The notes under the pieces: model-generated
Database searches by the model: none
What the model saw: only the letters and a program-made list of their open reading frames with translations
What the model was told of the DNA's origin: nothing
NCBI RefSeq assembly: GCF_036373705.1
Contig: NC_089858.1
Span: forward strand, 13,584,001-13,648,000
Origin: Amia ocellicauda
Taxonomy: Eukaryota > Chordata > Actinopteri > Amiiformes > Amiidae
DNA length: 64,000 nt
Reading direction: 5' to 3'
In this document: positions 36,301-46,800 of the stretch, in pieces
Layout: each line of letters starts with the position of its first letter
How positions within the stretch are numbered: the first letter of the stretch is position 1
Made by a program: the position numbers and the translations under genes

Positions 36301-38549
36301 AGGCGCACCTCCTGCACCACTCGACGCACCCCCGCCTCAAACTCCTCCAGCTTATTCAAAACCTGAGGGAGAGGGAAAGGGAGACTGAGTGGTACACAAC
36401 AGTTACAGAGAAAAATAAATATACGTCATCTACAGCAGATAAGGAACAAGGACTCACCACTAATGTGTCCAGGGTGTCGATGAGGGTGAGAGAGAACCTG
36501 TGAGCACAGAATAGTTATTTTATGTATTATATTGTATGTATTGTACAGCAGCACATGGCACTGTACTGCACTGCACTGTACTACACCGGGAGGCTCTGTG
36601 GACGTACTTGCCAAGCGAGTCGTCAATGTCTCCACGGTTTGGCTCCAGCCCACGCACCCTCCCCCTGCAGCTCAGCGGCATGAGCTCGTCCGCTGGGTAA
36701 GCGTATTTCTGAGACACACAGAGAAACCAAGACAGAGAGAGAGAAACTTTAGAGTTTTTAATCAAACTTTATTAACAATGCATTACGAAAACAAACAAAA
36801 CACAAAAAGATACCCAACAAGCAAAACTAACCACTCACAAGAAAAAACACAAATGGGAGAGAAAGAGGAAGCAAGGAAGACAAAAAATTACAGAGAAAGT
36901 GAGTTTAGTAGGACTGTATTGTTGTTGTTAGTTATCAGGCAGATCACTCACCATGTAGCTGCCGTAGGCATGATCGAACATCTCCACAATCTGGTCCCTG
37001 AACACAGAAAAAAAAACACAAATCAAACCTTCCACAATCAACACCAATTGATCAATCAAAAACAAGCACCATCCTCTCAGAGATGCAATGTACAACACAG
37101 ACACTCCAGAGCCCTCGGGTTCACACAAGTCCTTAGGTTCCCCCCCCACCTCCTCCACAGGCACACGCACACAAACTCCAAGCACAGCTGACAGGAGATG
37201 AAAGCCTCTAAAAAGCCTCGTTCACAGCCTCTCCTGTCTCTTCTGCTGAGCATCTCCAGTAGGCCCTGCAGCTCACAGCACACATGGGCATCTGCACATG
37301 CAAGGACACTGGGCTTGGTGGGGGGGGAAGGGGGGGGCTGGCAGTCAAATGGAAACTGCAGGACCTCCACTTAAGGAGAAATCAAATTAAAATGATTGTG
37401 CATTTACACCACAAGCCTGTTTACAAATTGTTAATTTACTTCTTCGCATATAGTTTGTTTAAAAAGCATTCCTGTGCCCAACCACAGTCTGAATATCTCA
37501 GAGGTGCATGCTGTGCTGTGCTGTGTTGTTGCATTTGCTGTAATAGGACTTTTTTTCTTTGCTTGTGCTGCGGGGAAGGTGACTCAAACTTTGGGGAAGT
37601 CGCAGAAAGTTAAGTGGGGAAAGGGGATGCAACTGAAATAGCCTACAGTGCTAAAGCATGCCTGGCACTAGAACTCATAGAACGCCAGATACAGGCCGGA
37701 CACAGGACTCCTCGGCACACAGGACTCCTTGCAGGACCAAACCTGACAATCCCTACTTTCCGAGACATGAACACTCAGTACCGCAGATGTTCTCAGGCGA
37801 GCACAGACTAGCCCTGCCCAGCCTTCGATACCCTCTCAGCACTGCAGACTCAGACACACTACTTCACTCACAAACACAGGTCCAATCCCAGCTTCACTGA
37901 GACAGGTGCAGTCATTCTGTGCAGAAGCCAAAGTCAGCATGGTAGAGATTATAGACAAAAACTATCCCGTGAAACAGACATTCAGCCGTTTCCACTTCTT
38001 TAAGTGTGCAGCAGAGCAGAAAAGAACAGCTTGAGGACGGGCTGAGTGTTTTTAGCAGCAAACCAACAAACACAGACAGGCAGACAGGAGTGAGATAAGT
38101 CCTGCTGCCTTCAGCTACCCCCAGACTGCCCCTAAATGCCACAGCAGGATGCGGGGTGTTGTATACTCGCTCTTCCTTCATTGTACTCTTGTACTAATTG
38201 TACTAATCTCATGGTGTCCTGTTGTCCTCAGGCTGTACAAGCGCTACGAGATCGTGCTCAGCCTGAGAAAGGGCGCTATATGAAACTGGAAAAAGATCGA
38301 CTGGTTGAACAGCCTAGGTTTCTGGCAAATGGTTTAAAATGTAATTTCATATACCAAAAAATAAACAGAAGTATGTGTATACATGTGGCAAAATATGACG
38401 CACAATTCACACCTGATTAGTGGCCGGATATCAGGTTTCATGTCTTACCGGATTTTCGACTTCTCCTCCTTCGACATGGACCGGACCTGCAGCGGGCAGA
38501 CGGTGCACAGCGCGGAGACGAGCAGGACCCACTTCTCAAATACTCCCAT
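29329..38549 (-). CDS. EDEM3-like ER degradation-enhancing alpha-mannosidase, 20 exons
   Basis: Predicted 893-residue GH47 mannosidase of the EDEM3 type, which trims N-glycan mannose on misfolded glycoproteins in the ER and commits them to ERAD. Exons: 38449-38549, 36952-36997, 36608-36708, 36458-36497, 36250-36362, 35746-35902, 34884-35018, 34602-34707, 34264-34361, 33926-34051, 33414-33497, 33197-33280, 32811-32935, 32482-32647, 32218-32372, 31953-32076, 31667-31852, 31410-31575, 30077-30268, 29329-29705; all phases fit. A signal peptide starts [15 protein letters not shown]. The GH47 domain (about 36-490) includes [20 protein letters not shown] (catalytic Glu about 127), [18 protein letters not shown] and [21 protein letters not shown] protease-associated domain (about 620-755) includes [17 protein letters not shown] and [10 protein letters not shown]; this domain marks EDEM3 rather than EDEM1 or EDEM2. 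The tail is Ser/Pro-rich and ends SQVSDPDP with no KDEL, unlike human EDEM3 (932 residues, ends KDEL). Neighbours are 9q-type genes, so this is probably an EDEM3 ohnolog. Confidence 0.93.
29865..30025. repeat. (ATC/AAT/TAC)n trinucleotide-rich tract in EDEM3-like intron 19
   Basis: Interspersed ataataatcatcat, ccatcattaata and tactactactaataataata runs, low complexity. Confidence 0.9.
30425..31376 (+). mobile_element. Second copy of the Tc1-like family, internally deleted (952 bp)
   Basis: CAGTG...CACTG with TA on both sides (30423-30424 and 31377-31378). The inverted ends, inner and outer aagtatttgatcccc boxes and the TATA palindrome match the 9417-11005 copy. It is 637 bp shorter because the central transposase region is missing. 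It sits in EDEM3-like intron 18 (30269-31409), opposite to the host gene, 33 bases from the splice donor side of exon 18. Confidence 0.97.
30792..31169 (+). CDS. Shortened Tc1 transposase frame: DNA-binding part fused to C-terminus, no catalytic core
   Basis: 125 residues from [20 protein letters not shown]. The first helix-turn-helix ([20 protein letters not shown]) and the start of the second subdomain are kept up to [10 protein letters not shown]. The frame then joins to [17 protein letters not shown] and runs in frame to the natural end NKGFATKY. All three DDE residues are gone, so it cannot cut DNA. It still has a start, a promoter palindrome 10-130 bases upstream and a stop. Whether it is expressed is unknown; it may simply be a young deletion derivative. 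Confidence 0.75.
   Translation: MAKTKELSKDVRDKIVDLHKAGMGYKTIAKQLGEKVTTVGAIIRKWKKHKITVSLPRSGAPCKISPRGVSMIMRTVRNQPLDLDLERICKEEWDKIPPEMCANLVANYKKRLTSVIANKGFATKY
33669..33699 (+). repeat. (TAC)n microsatellite
   Basis: Perfect tactac run of about ten units in an EDEM3-like intron. Confidence 0.97.
35076..35441 (+). mobile_element. 3' end of a CR1/L2-type LINE
   Basis: A degenerate end of a reverse-transcriptase ORF reads [20 protein letters not shown], then (in other frames) the thrffrtRK-FFTQRVV and WNKLP-type pattern, followed by gaatggcctcctctcgt and ttatgttcttatgt, a 3' end I know from fish CR1/L2-like LINEs. Truncated at the 5' side as is usual. Lies in EDEM3-like intron 6, opposite to the gene. 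Confidence 0.75.
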
Positions 38550-40019
38550 GTCGGAGACCACACGTTCTCCCATCGGATTTGTCTTTTACAAACCCAAGAC
38601 ACGTCTGCCACTAAACTCTCTTCAATCTGGCAGCGATTCCTCACAATTGCTCCAAACGCAGCAGCGTCAATGGTTGTGTCGAGGTGATCCCGCACCTGTT
38701 CTCTAACTTGTGTTTACCGGTTTATGTTACTCAAATATATACACATACACATGCATCGCTATATGACGCCTACTTACACGAGTACATATAACTTCTGTCT
38801 TAGATTTCACTTACTGATTGTTTATAGTTGAAATACAACGGCGATGTGTAAACAGAACACAAGAATAAATACGCTATATTTACATATAACCTACTACAGG
38901 TGATACCAGTTCAACTCTAGACACAAAAAAACGATTAAGGTGCCAACACAAAAGACACGAAAAGGAATAATAACATGATTATTAGGGCTGGGGGTGAATG
39001 TAGCAGCAGAACCAACGCGTCCCCCTCCAGACTCACGGACACCGCGGCGAGCTCGCCCGTACACGTTGCAGTCCACCGGGCAGTTTCGGGATATACCCGC
39101 CTGCTATATGTATCAGGTCTGCAACTACCAGGGATCCCAGGACTGAACTGCCTCCAAACTCCATTATCAACTTCCCAACATTGCACAGCACAGAGGACCC
39201 AGTCTGGCCAGCAATAATGTCAGCATCCTCTCCTCTCTCCCCGAGCACCTCAGCCGAGCCCCCGATTCCCCCCACCACCCTCCAGCTGGGATCCAACTCC
39301 AAGAAGAAGAAGAAGAAGAACAACAACAACAACCCCCCACCCCCCGTGTCCCCCTGTACAGGAACACACTGGCTCCACTCGGAAGAAATGGACGTGTAGT
39401 TCATCAGCGCTGGGCAACTTCCTACATACGGGAACTTCGTTGAGAGAGCGGTGCATGCTGGGCGCTGTAGTCGTCATCCACTCACAGCTCACTCCCCCCC
39501 GGCCCCGGTGCTGTATTTAATTTTCTTGCTCAACCTGTCATTCACGTTTTCCGAAATTGTCTAAAAATAATGCAAGGCAATACACATCAAACAACTGCGC
39601 AGGAATAATATATTGCATGTTTTAAAATGTTTGTTAATGCTAAATGCAAATCAGGCAGCGGCATATTTTAAGAAATGAACACACAAGGTGGGAGACTCGG
39701 CCTGGAGGTCAGGGTGGGGATTTATTTAGTAGAAGAAAAACAAACATCTGGCGAGTAAGTACAGAATAGAAACAAAACCACACACACACACACACACACA
39801 CAAATGACATCTACAACTACATTTCCCAGATAGCTTTGCGACACACTCTGTAAACATCAAAGCGTCATGTGATCACAGACCTACTCCGTCCTCCAGATTG
39901 CTGGACGGGAGAAAGTTGAGAGCCACCCCGGAGCGCCGTGCATTGCAGGACGAGCCCCTCCAGCTGCCCCATGCGCGGTCGATTTCGTCTCTGGGAAAAA
40001 CGAGAAGATAAGAATAACG
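38550..40019. promoter_or_regulatory. Shared upstream region of the divergent EDEM3-like and slc31a2 genes
   Basis: About 1.47 kb separates the two start codons, which point away from each other. GC-rich parts lie at 39000-39110 and 39200-39520. No TATA box was convincing. An (AAG)n(AAC)n tract is at 39301-39331 and a (CA)n tract at 39778-39801. A bidirectional promoter arrangement is inferred from geometry only. Confidence 0.4.
39037..39164 (-). other. Possible alternative first exon upstream of the EDEM3-like gene
   Basis: An ATG at 39164 opens 42 codons (MEFGGSSVLGSLVVADLIHI...) ending at a consensus donor (CC|GTGAGTCTGG). The leftover phase (two bases) is the same as in exon 1 of the EDEM3-like gene, so it could splice in frame to exon 2 at 36997. 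The N-terminus is mildly hydrophobic. It could also belong to another gene or be chance. Confidence 0.25.
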
Positions 40020-40260
40020 ATGATGCCAGTGAGTCCTCTGTGTCTCTTATTTATGTCCTCGGCTGTAACGTTGCAGCTCCCAGTGTGACAGACCCATGCA
40101 TGTGCCGTCAGCTGTTTGCCAGCGTTGTTCACAGGGTCGGCTAAGGGTGTTGTATGTTTAGGGTGTGAAAAGTGCACAATAATTCACAGAGAGGAAGGGG
40201 AATGAAAAGCGGTGGTCATGCTGTATTTAATAGGAACTGGCCAGAACTGGTGCGTTACAG

Positions 40261-40292
<32 letters not shown>

Positions 40293-43200
40293 GGGGGGGG
40301 GGGGGCGCATATACCTCACTGCACTTATGCATATATTTTTTCTGCTGCAAAAGACCTCACATATTGGCTTGTAAGTGACCAAAATGCGAAGAGAAACGAC
40401 CCCCATGTTTGAGTCCAGTCGTGCTACCGCCCTCAGTCAGGGGGTATTTCAGCACTGCGATTAATAATCAACACCGTCCTGTGACTTTTGCATCTGCTGT
40501 TTCCTGACTTGTTGAATGTGAGTCACTTTAGACTCTTTCTGTAGCAGCTGAGCTAAAGTGTGACAATAAAAGTTACATGGGAGTTTTGTTATTGCATTAC
40601 TAAGAAACGAAATGCTATTAATAATAACAATAATAAGACTTTACGTGCATATATACTCTGCTGTATTGCAGCGTATTCACAATCTTTATTTTGCACGGTT
40701 AGCCAGCTCTGTACTGTAAGTAAATGCAGCAGCACTGCCATGTGACCTGAAACCATGTTAGTTTAGGCTTGTCGTATGTACAGCAAACACAACATGGCTG
40801 TTTTCTCGTTGTGTGATTATTGGAAGTGGGGGGAAAAATACTAGACTTTGTCAGACCCTGACGGACAGCAGTGCGGAGTAGTGGTCAGGGCTCTGGACTC
40901 TAGAGTGGGGGGCACAGCTGGTGTACCTTTTGAGAAAGATACTGTACCTAGATTGCTCAAGTGAGAAACCCAGCAGCATGTAAATATAATGTGATGTATT
41001 GTATCAATTGTATCTGTTATGAAATACAATATTATCAGTCTAGGTTACACTGTACACAACTGCAAAAGGTACAGAATGTTGACGTGACCTGAAACTATGT
41101 TGGTTCAGGCTTATCTTGTGTACAGCAAACATAATGTGGTTGATTCCTCATCGAGTGGTTATTTTGGGAGTGGGAAAACAAATTCTAGACTTCGTTACAC
41201 CATGACATTTTGAAATCACAAACCCTATTATCTAGATTATTCAAACAAAGACTAACAAAGCAATTCATGTGTATTGGTAGCATTGAACTCAGAGCTGATA
41301 TTTTAATAAGGGACTATAGAGGGTGGCTATGGGATCAACCATGGCTTCTGCTGCAGAGTCACTGACTGTACAACAGAATGTTGTTCTGACATGGCATCCA
41401 AAGGACAACATACATGCTAGTCTGGTCCGATTCAATCCAGTGCTGAACCCCACCCTGGTCCTGGAAAGACAAGCAGTGCTGCAATTTAGACCAATCATTT
41501 AAATAACGGGTTCAATTAAGCCACAGAAGAAACAGTACAGGTCTATACTGTACTAAAACCATAGCTGTCCAGGACCAGACCTGAGGAACACTGTCTTCAT
41601 CACTTCGTTGTGATTATACTAGTCAAGCCTTGCTTACAAAAACACTGGAGAATTCATATATATAATTGAATTTAAATTTTAAGAAGCTCTGATTAGTTCA
41701 GTTAACTAATTGAGCTCATTTTGAGACAAAATCAGCAGCCAAGCATCTACCCCAGGACCAGGGCTGTGAGCCCCTGCTGTAGTAGACGGAGACTGTGACA
41801 CACAACTTGGACTCTTCCTACAGGCAGCATAAGGACTGGGCTGCTAGCTTCAGGCCACCCTACACTGTTGCCTCCCTCCCTCTGTGGCTCAGCCGCTCAC
41901 ACCTGTGCTGGCCTGCCTCCCAATTGGAAACCTGACAGGCCCACAGTGCCGCTGCCTCCCTCTAGACAAACAGAACCCCGTTTGCAAGGAAAAAGCACCA
42001 GGGGCTTGCACAGTAAAGCACAAGCGATCGCCAATGATCTCAAAGAGCTCCAGAGAACTGCTGTTTGGTTTTCATGGCATTCAGGGGTGAGGGGTGGAGA
42101 GAGCAGCACACACATACACCCAGACACAGAGATGCACCTGCACACAGACGCGCACGCAGTCGCTCACTTGCACGCTCTCACACACGCATGCACACAAACA
42201 CAGACACTGTCTTAACACTCTTTCATACACGTGCACAGATATTAACCAATCTTGTGGCCAACAGGGTTAAAACATGCGTCTGTAATTGTTTCTTGGCAGG
42301 GTTTGGTTTCCTGCATGTTTTGAGTGAGAGAGAGTGTGTGTGAGTGAGAGCAAGAGAGCGTGTGTGAGTATAATGCATTATTATTTTTAGTTTGTTCGTT
42401 TAGTTTAGTTTTGTTGGGTGTCGATACGGCCTGGAGCACTAGCGCATGTGACCCTGACTCCAGTCTGGTTCCGTTTCTGACTACGTCTCTCTGTCTCTCT
42501 CCCTTTGTGCTCATCTGTTTTTCAGATGCATTTCGAGGATTCCAGTAGCGTGACGCTGCTGTTTGATTTTTGGAATGTCCACGGGCCTGGAGGTACGACC
42601 CTTTTCCCTCCTGTGCGAATTACACAGCAGCCGGACAGGGACAGGGACAGAGACAGAGAGAGAGATGGACCCTGCCACCTATTACACACTGGACAGTTCA
42701 GATTTCAGGTTACTTGTGAAATGTTATAGATCATAATATCCCTCCTCTTACACTTTTTAACCAAGAGCAGGAAATGTACTTTAGTCTGTTTAAGACATCA
42801 CTTTGCTTCAATTAAAGGCCTCAGTTAAGCCAATTAAGAGCTCAGCTGTGGGGGTGGGGCTGTGGGTGCTAGAACAGACACTGTGGCCTGGGGGGGTGGG
42901 GGAGAGAACAGAGGCCCTACATGCAAATTAAAAGGAGAAATTTATATATTAACACTGAGAGGGGAAGGACTGCCTTCTGCCTACAGAAGCCATCTAAAAT
43001 CACAAGGAGCAGCATGCCACTGTTTAAGAAGGATGTCAGCCAGTCACATGCAGCACCCCCTCCCGCCCCCCAGAGGCAGAGCAGTGTGTCAGTTCGGTTC
43101 TTCCTCTATTGTGAAACCTGCGCAATCCTAACTCGCACACAGTTCAGCGAGGAAGCCAGCTCCTGTTATTGGTGTTACTGTGCTGATGTTGTACAGACTG

Positions 43201-43811
43201 ATAGATCCGTCTCTTTGTGTGCATGTCTCTGTGTTGTTTTTATCCCTTTCGGTGTGTGCATCTCTATGTTGTCTGCGTTTTCCCAGGCATGCTGCTGTCA
43301 GTGTTCGTGGTGCTGCTCTTCACAGTGCTGTACGAGCTGCTGAAGGTGTGGAAGCTGTGGTTGATGGAGAGGTCCCTGGCTAGCAACCCGGCCTCGCCCC
43401 AGGGCAGCAACACCGCCCTCACCCAGGCCACCTCCGAGACCTCCCTGCCTCCCGCCGGACACAAGTACAGGTCAGTATAACACAGGGCAGTGTAATATAG
43501 TACAAGTAGGCTCCAATCCAGTGCAGAACAAGACTGTACAGTGTGGTGTAGTGCAGGAAAATCGAGTGCAGTACTGCATTACAGGCGAGTCTGTCAGTAA
43601 CAGAATGCTGTGTGCACATCTGTGCGTCTGTCTGTGCTGCAGGTGGGTGCTGCTGTACTCCCTGCAGGCGGCGGTCCACGTGGTGCAGGTCACTCTGGGC
43701 TACATGCTGATGCTGTGCGTGATGTCATACAACGTATGGATCTTCCTGGGCGTCATCGTGGGCTCTGGGCTCGGCTACTTCGTGGCCTTCCCCCTCCTGC
43801 GTCTGCCCTGA
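40020..43811 (+). CDS. slc31a2: Low-affinity copper transporter 2 (SLC31A2/CTR2), four exons
   Basis: 142 residues (human 143). CTR2 is a small three-helix copper transport protein of endosomes and lysosomes that affects copper release and the processing of its partner CTR1. Coding exons: 40020-40028 (MMP, nine bases), 42526-42592, 43287-43470, 43643-43811; phases agree. The N-terminus is short (MHFEDSSSVTLLFDFWNVHG) without the Met/His-rich copper-binding repeats of CTR1, as expected for CTR2. Helix 1 follows at GGMLLSVFVVLLFTVLYELL. Helix 2 holds the MxxxM motif (MLCVM in GYMLMLCVMSYNVWIFLG). Helix 3 has the packing motif GSGLG, ending FPLLRLP. The loop between helices 1 and 2 is Ser/Thr-rich. 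A second ATG directly follows the first, and a third begins exon 2, so initiation could also occur at MHFED if exon 1 differs. Confidence 0.95.
40262..40306 (+). repeat. (TG)n followed by poly-G
   Basis: tgtgtg run merging into about 13 G in slc31a2 intron 1. Confidence 0.95.
40741..41206 (+). repeat. Pair of diverged direct repeats in slc31a2 intron 1
   Basis: About 125 bases at 40741-40865 (gtgacctgaaaccatgtta...) recur at 41084-41206 (gtgacctgaaactatgttg...), including tacagcaaaca and tctagacttngt blocks. The copies are clearly related but diverged, about 343 bases apart. Confidence 0.85.
41438..41593. mobile_element. MITE-like element with inverted ends
   Basis: Starts cagtgctgaacccc...ctggtcctgga and ends tccaggaccag...gaggaacactg, imperfect inverted repeats around about 100 AT-rich bases. 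No coding capacity. A partial related end (ccccaggaccagggctgtgagcc) is at about 41753. The pattern is one I know from fish interspersed repeats; no family name is given. Confidence 0.6.
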
Positions 43812-46800
43812 GGCGGAGGTATAGAGAGAGAGAAGAATTTTGAATACACTACAAGAAGGCTTTTGGATTCCCTGTCTCTGCGTCTTACCCTGTGCGTGTC
43901 TCTCTCTCTCTTTCTGCTGGACAGACAGCCTCTTGTACCAGTAGGAGGCTGGAAAAGGTCTCTCCCTGTCCTTTTTCTGCAGAATCTCTGTGCGCCACGT
44001 CATACTGATTGACAAGGCAAGGCACAGCGGGGTGTCAGGTTAGACTCCACAGGCGAAACAAACATGCAGAATTTAAGCCAAGCAATAGGGTGTGTGTGTT
44101 AGCACACCCTGCTCTTCCTCTTTTTTCAATGAACTAATGTGTGGGTGTGGGTAAACAACTCCCTTACCTAATAACCCATCCCCCCCCACCCCATCATCTT
44201 CAGCCACTTCCCTGCCTCTTGCAAAGCTGCCAGGAAAGAAAATAGTTCAGCCAATCTAAATATAAACAAACCTGCAGGTGTGTGACATGCGAGTGTCAGT
44301 GTGAGAGTTTGAGTGTGAATGTGCGTGTAACACAAACCCCAACTACGTGGTCTGCGAGTCATCTTCCCACCCCGGGACGGTGACATAGCCGCGAGCCCAT
44401 GCCGTAATTAGACCAGAGCGTCACGTCTGTTTGCTGCCCGCAGATCCCTGTAAGTGCTGCCTGACCAGTACTTTTGTGGTCATGTGGTTCCCCGAGGCCC
44501 AGGCGTCCAGCGTTGAGGTCAGGGCGAGATGAAGGACTGGTCTGATTTGCGGCTGTCTGGGCGACTGCAAAAACAGGCCCTCCAGCCCTGGTCATCGTAG
44601 TGGCAAAACAGACCATGACGTTTAAAAAAGTTATACAGGTACATTTTCTTTTTTTTTTTACCATAGCATCCGTTTCTTTAGAAGGGTGTGTATTGTTATT
44701 TTTTCTTCCTTTCTTAAACCTGCTTTGTACTTTGAACCTCTCTGAAGTGATTACATGTGCTTTTCCCAGATTATAAGGCTCAGCTCAGTTTGGCCGGAGT
44801 AAAATTACTGGCTACTGTGAACTATGAAGTAGACAGTTTGGGAGCTGGGGGTGGGGGGGCACAGAAATGAGCTGTTTGACTGTCCTCAGCCTCTCTGTGC
44901 CTTATGAATCAGTTACCACCCTCAAGGTCAAGATTTTTTTGTTTTTTTGTTTTTTTTTTACTACTTGCATTGATGTGCAATATAAATCATGTGGATCTAT
45001 AAAATGTTTTGAAGAAACACAGGGGGAGGGGGAGTGGAGAATCTGCAGGAGTGCTTGCAGCAGCATCTTTACATAATGTTTATCCTCCTCCGGGGGGGCT
45101 GTGTGGTTCTCTCTGTCCCTGAAGCTGCACACTAGCCACAAACAGCTTCAATGATTTTATTTTGAATAAATTTTTACATTTCAATGTGACTGGAGTGAAA
45201 CTTGTCTTTTGAGACCTGACAATCGCCCCCCCACCCAAGCAGAGACTTAATATCAGGCAGCCACTAGTCTGCACTGGTTCATTGCAGTTGGATTGAATAC
45301 TTTAGCCCCGATTAGATCACATTTATTTTGACCTACTTGCCAACACAACAATAAAGAGTTCCAGCAATTAATTATAAATAATGATTATAATAATTACATA
45401 ACACCAACCAACTTCATTTAATCCATAACAATTTATTATTTATAAGTATATTTGTGTAGCATATTTAATAAAGTATTTTCAAGGGGAACTTGAGCACTCA
45501 AAGAAAAAAAAAAAAATCTCCAAAAATAAAAAAATATATATATAGGGAAAAGAATGACAGTGCAGAAAATGCAGGAATGCTAATTGTAGCATGGAATTAC
45601 ACTGTAATAAATAAAGGTAACAGACTACAATGACAACCTGCAGGGAGGCTGGCGTACGGAACAGAACCAGGGCCACGGAGCAGCTGCGGAGGCGGTAAGG
45701 GACAGAAACAGAAAAGCCAAGGTTTGAGTGCGTCAGTTGCTCTAGAAGTGCTCCTCTCCACCCCCCACCCCACATTTTCTGTACATGGTCTCTTCTCACA
45801 ATAAAGCACTGGAATCTGGCCCGTGTGCGAGATCAGCAATTGCATGATATTCACAGGCATAACACGGGCACACACTGAGGACTGTATAGAGAACCAGGTA
45901 TACTGTGTAGCGCACTGCATGCTGGTCCTTGCCGATAATGCTCCACAGATACAGCACTGCCCTACCGCTCAGGACAACCAACACAGCCAGATGAGAAGGC
46001 TGAGAAAACGGGACTCAATTACTCAGCATTTCAATTAAGCTCTATGGACACCTTTCCCTGTCTGTCCTTCACTAGCCAGCACTCTGAACCCTGAGCCACT
46101 CCACTCAGGCTGTGGTTTTAATTTTAGTGGACGATAACAACAATCGTCCTAATCGTGATAAACACTCTCAGGCCCCATTCCTTCCATGAAAGACCCTTCC
46201 CCCACTCTGTCCTCGGGCCTGCACTGCGAGGCCCACACATCACGCTGCTTCAGACACCGTATTTCAGATTTCAGTATTTCGAAATTGGAAACTGTCGAGG
46301 GCTTCTATACAGTTCTATCTGAAGACCTGGCCAGGCCGAATTTGGAAGGCAATCTGCGTGTGAAGGATAATCAGGATCTCTGGGCTCCAAAACAAACAAA
46401 ACCACACATTTGCAAAACTTTAATTTCTACACAAAGCCACCCCTGTTACCCAGAAGCACAGATAAAGGCAGGCTCAGATAGGTGCGAGCTGTGCCACTGT
46501 CACCATCACGGTCGCTGCCAGAGGCGCTGCAGCACAGAGTGTATCCGGGAGCCTCATCAGGATCAATGTACCAGCTGCTCACCAAATGGGACACCCACAC
46601 TCTACAAAGCTGCAACACCCTTAAAACCCACTGACTGACACACCTCCCTCGCTCTCTCTCTGCCCACCAGTCTGTAAAAAAAAAAAAACTACAGCATCAA
46701 GGAACTGTGCACTGACGACAGGACACTTACCACCTGACTTTCTAATGAACCTGTCATGATACCCTCTTCATAAGAACACAAACTGTGGCTACCAACTAAC

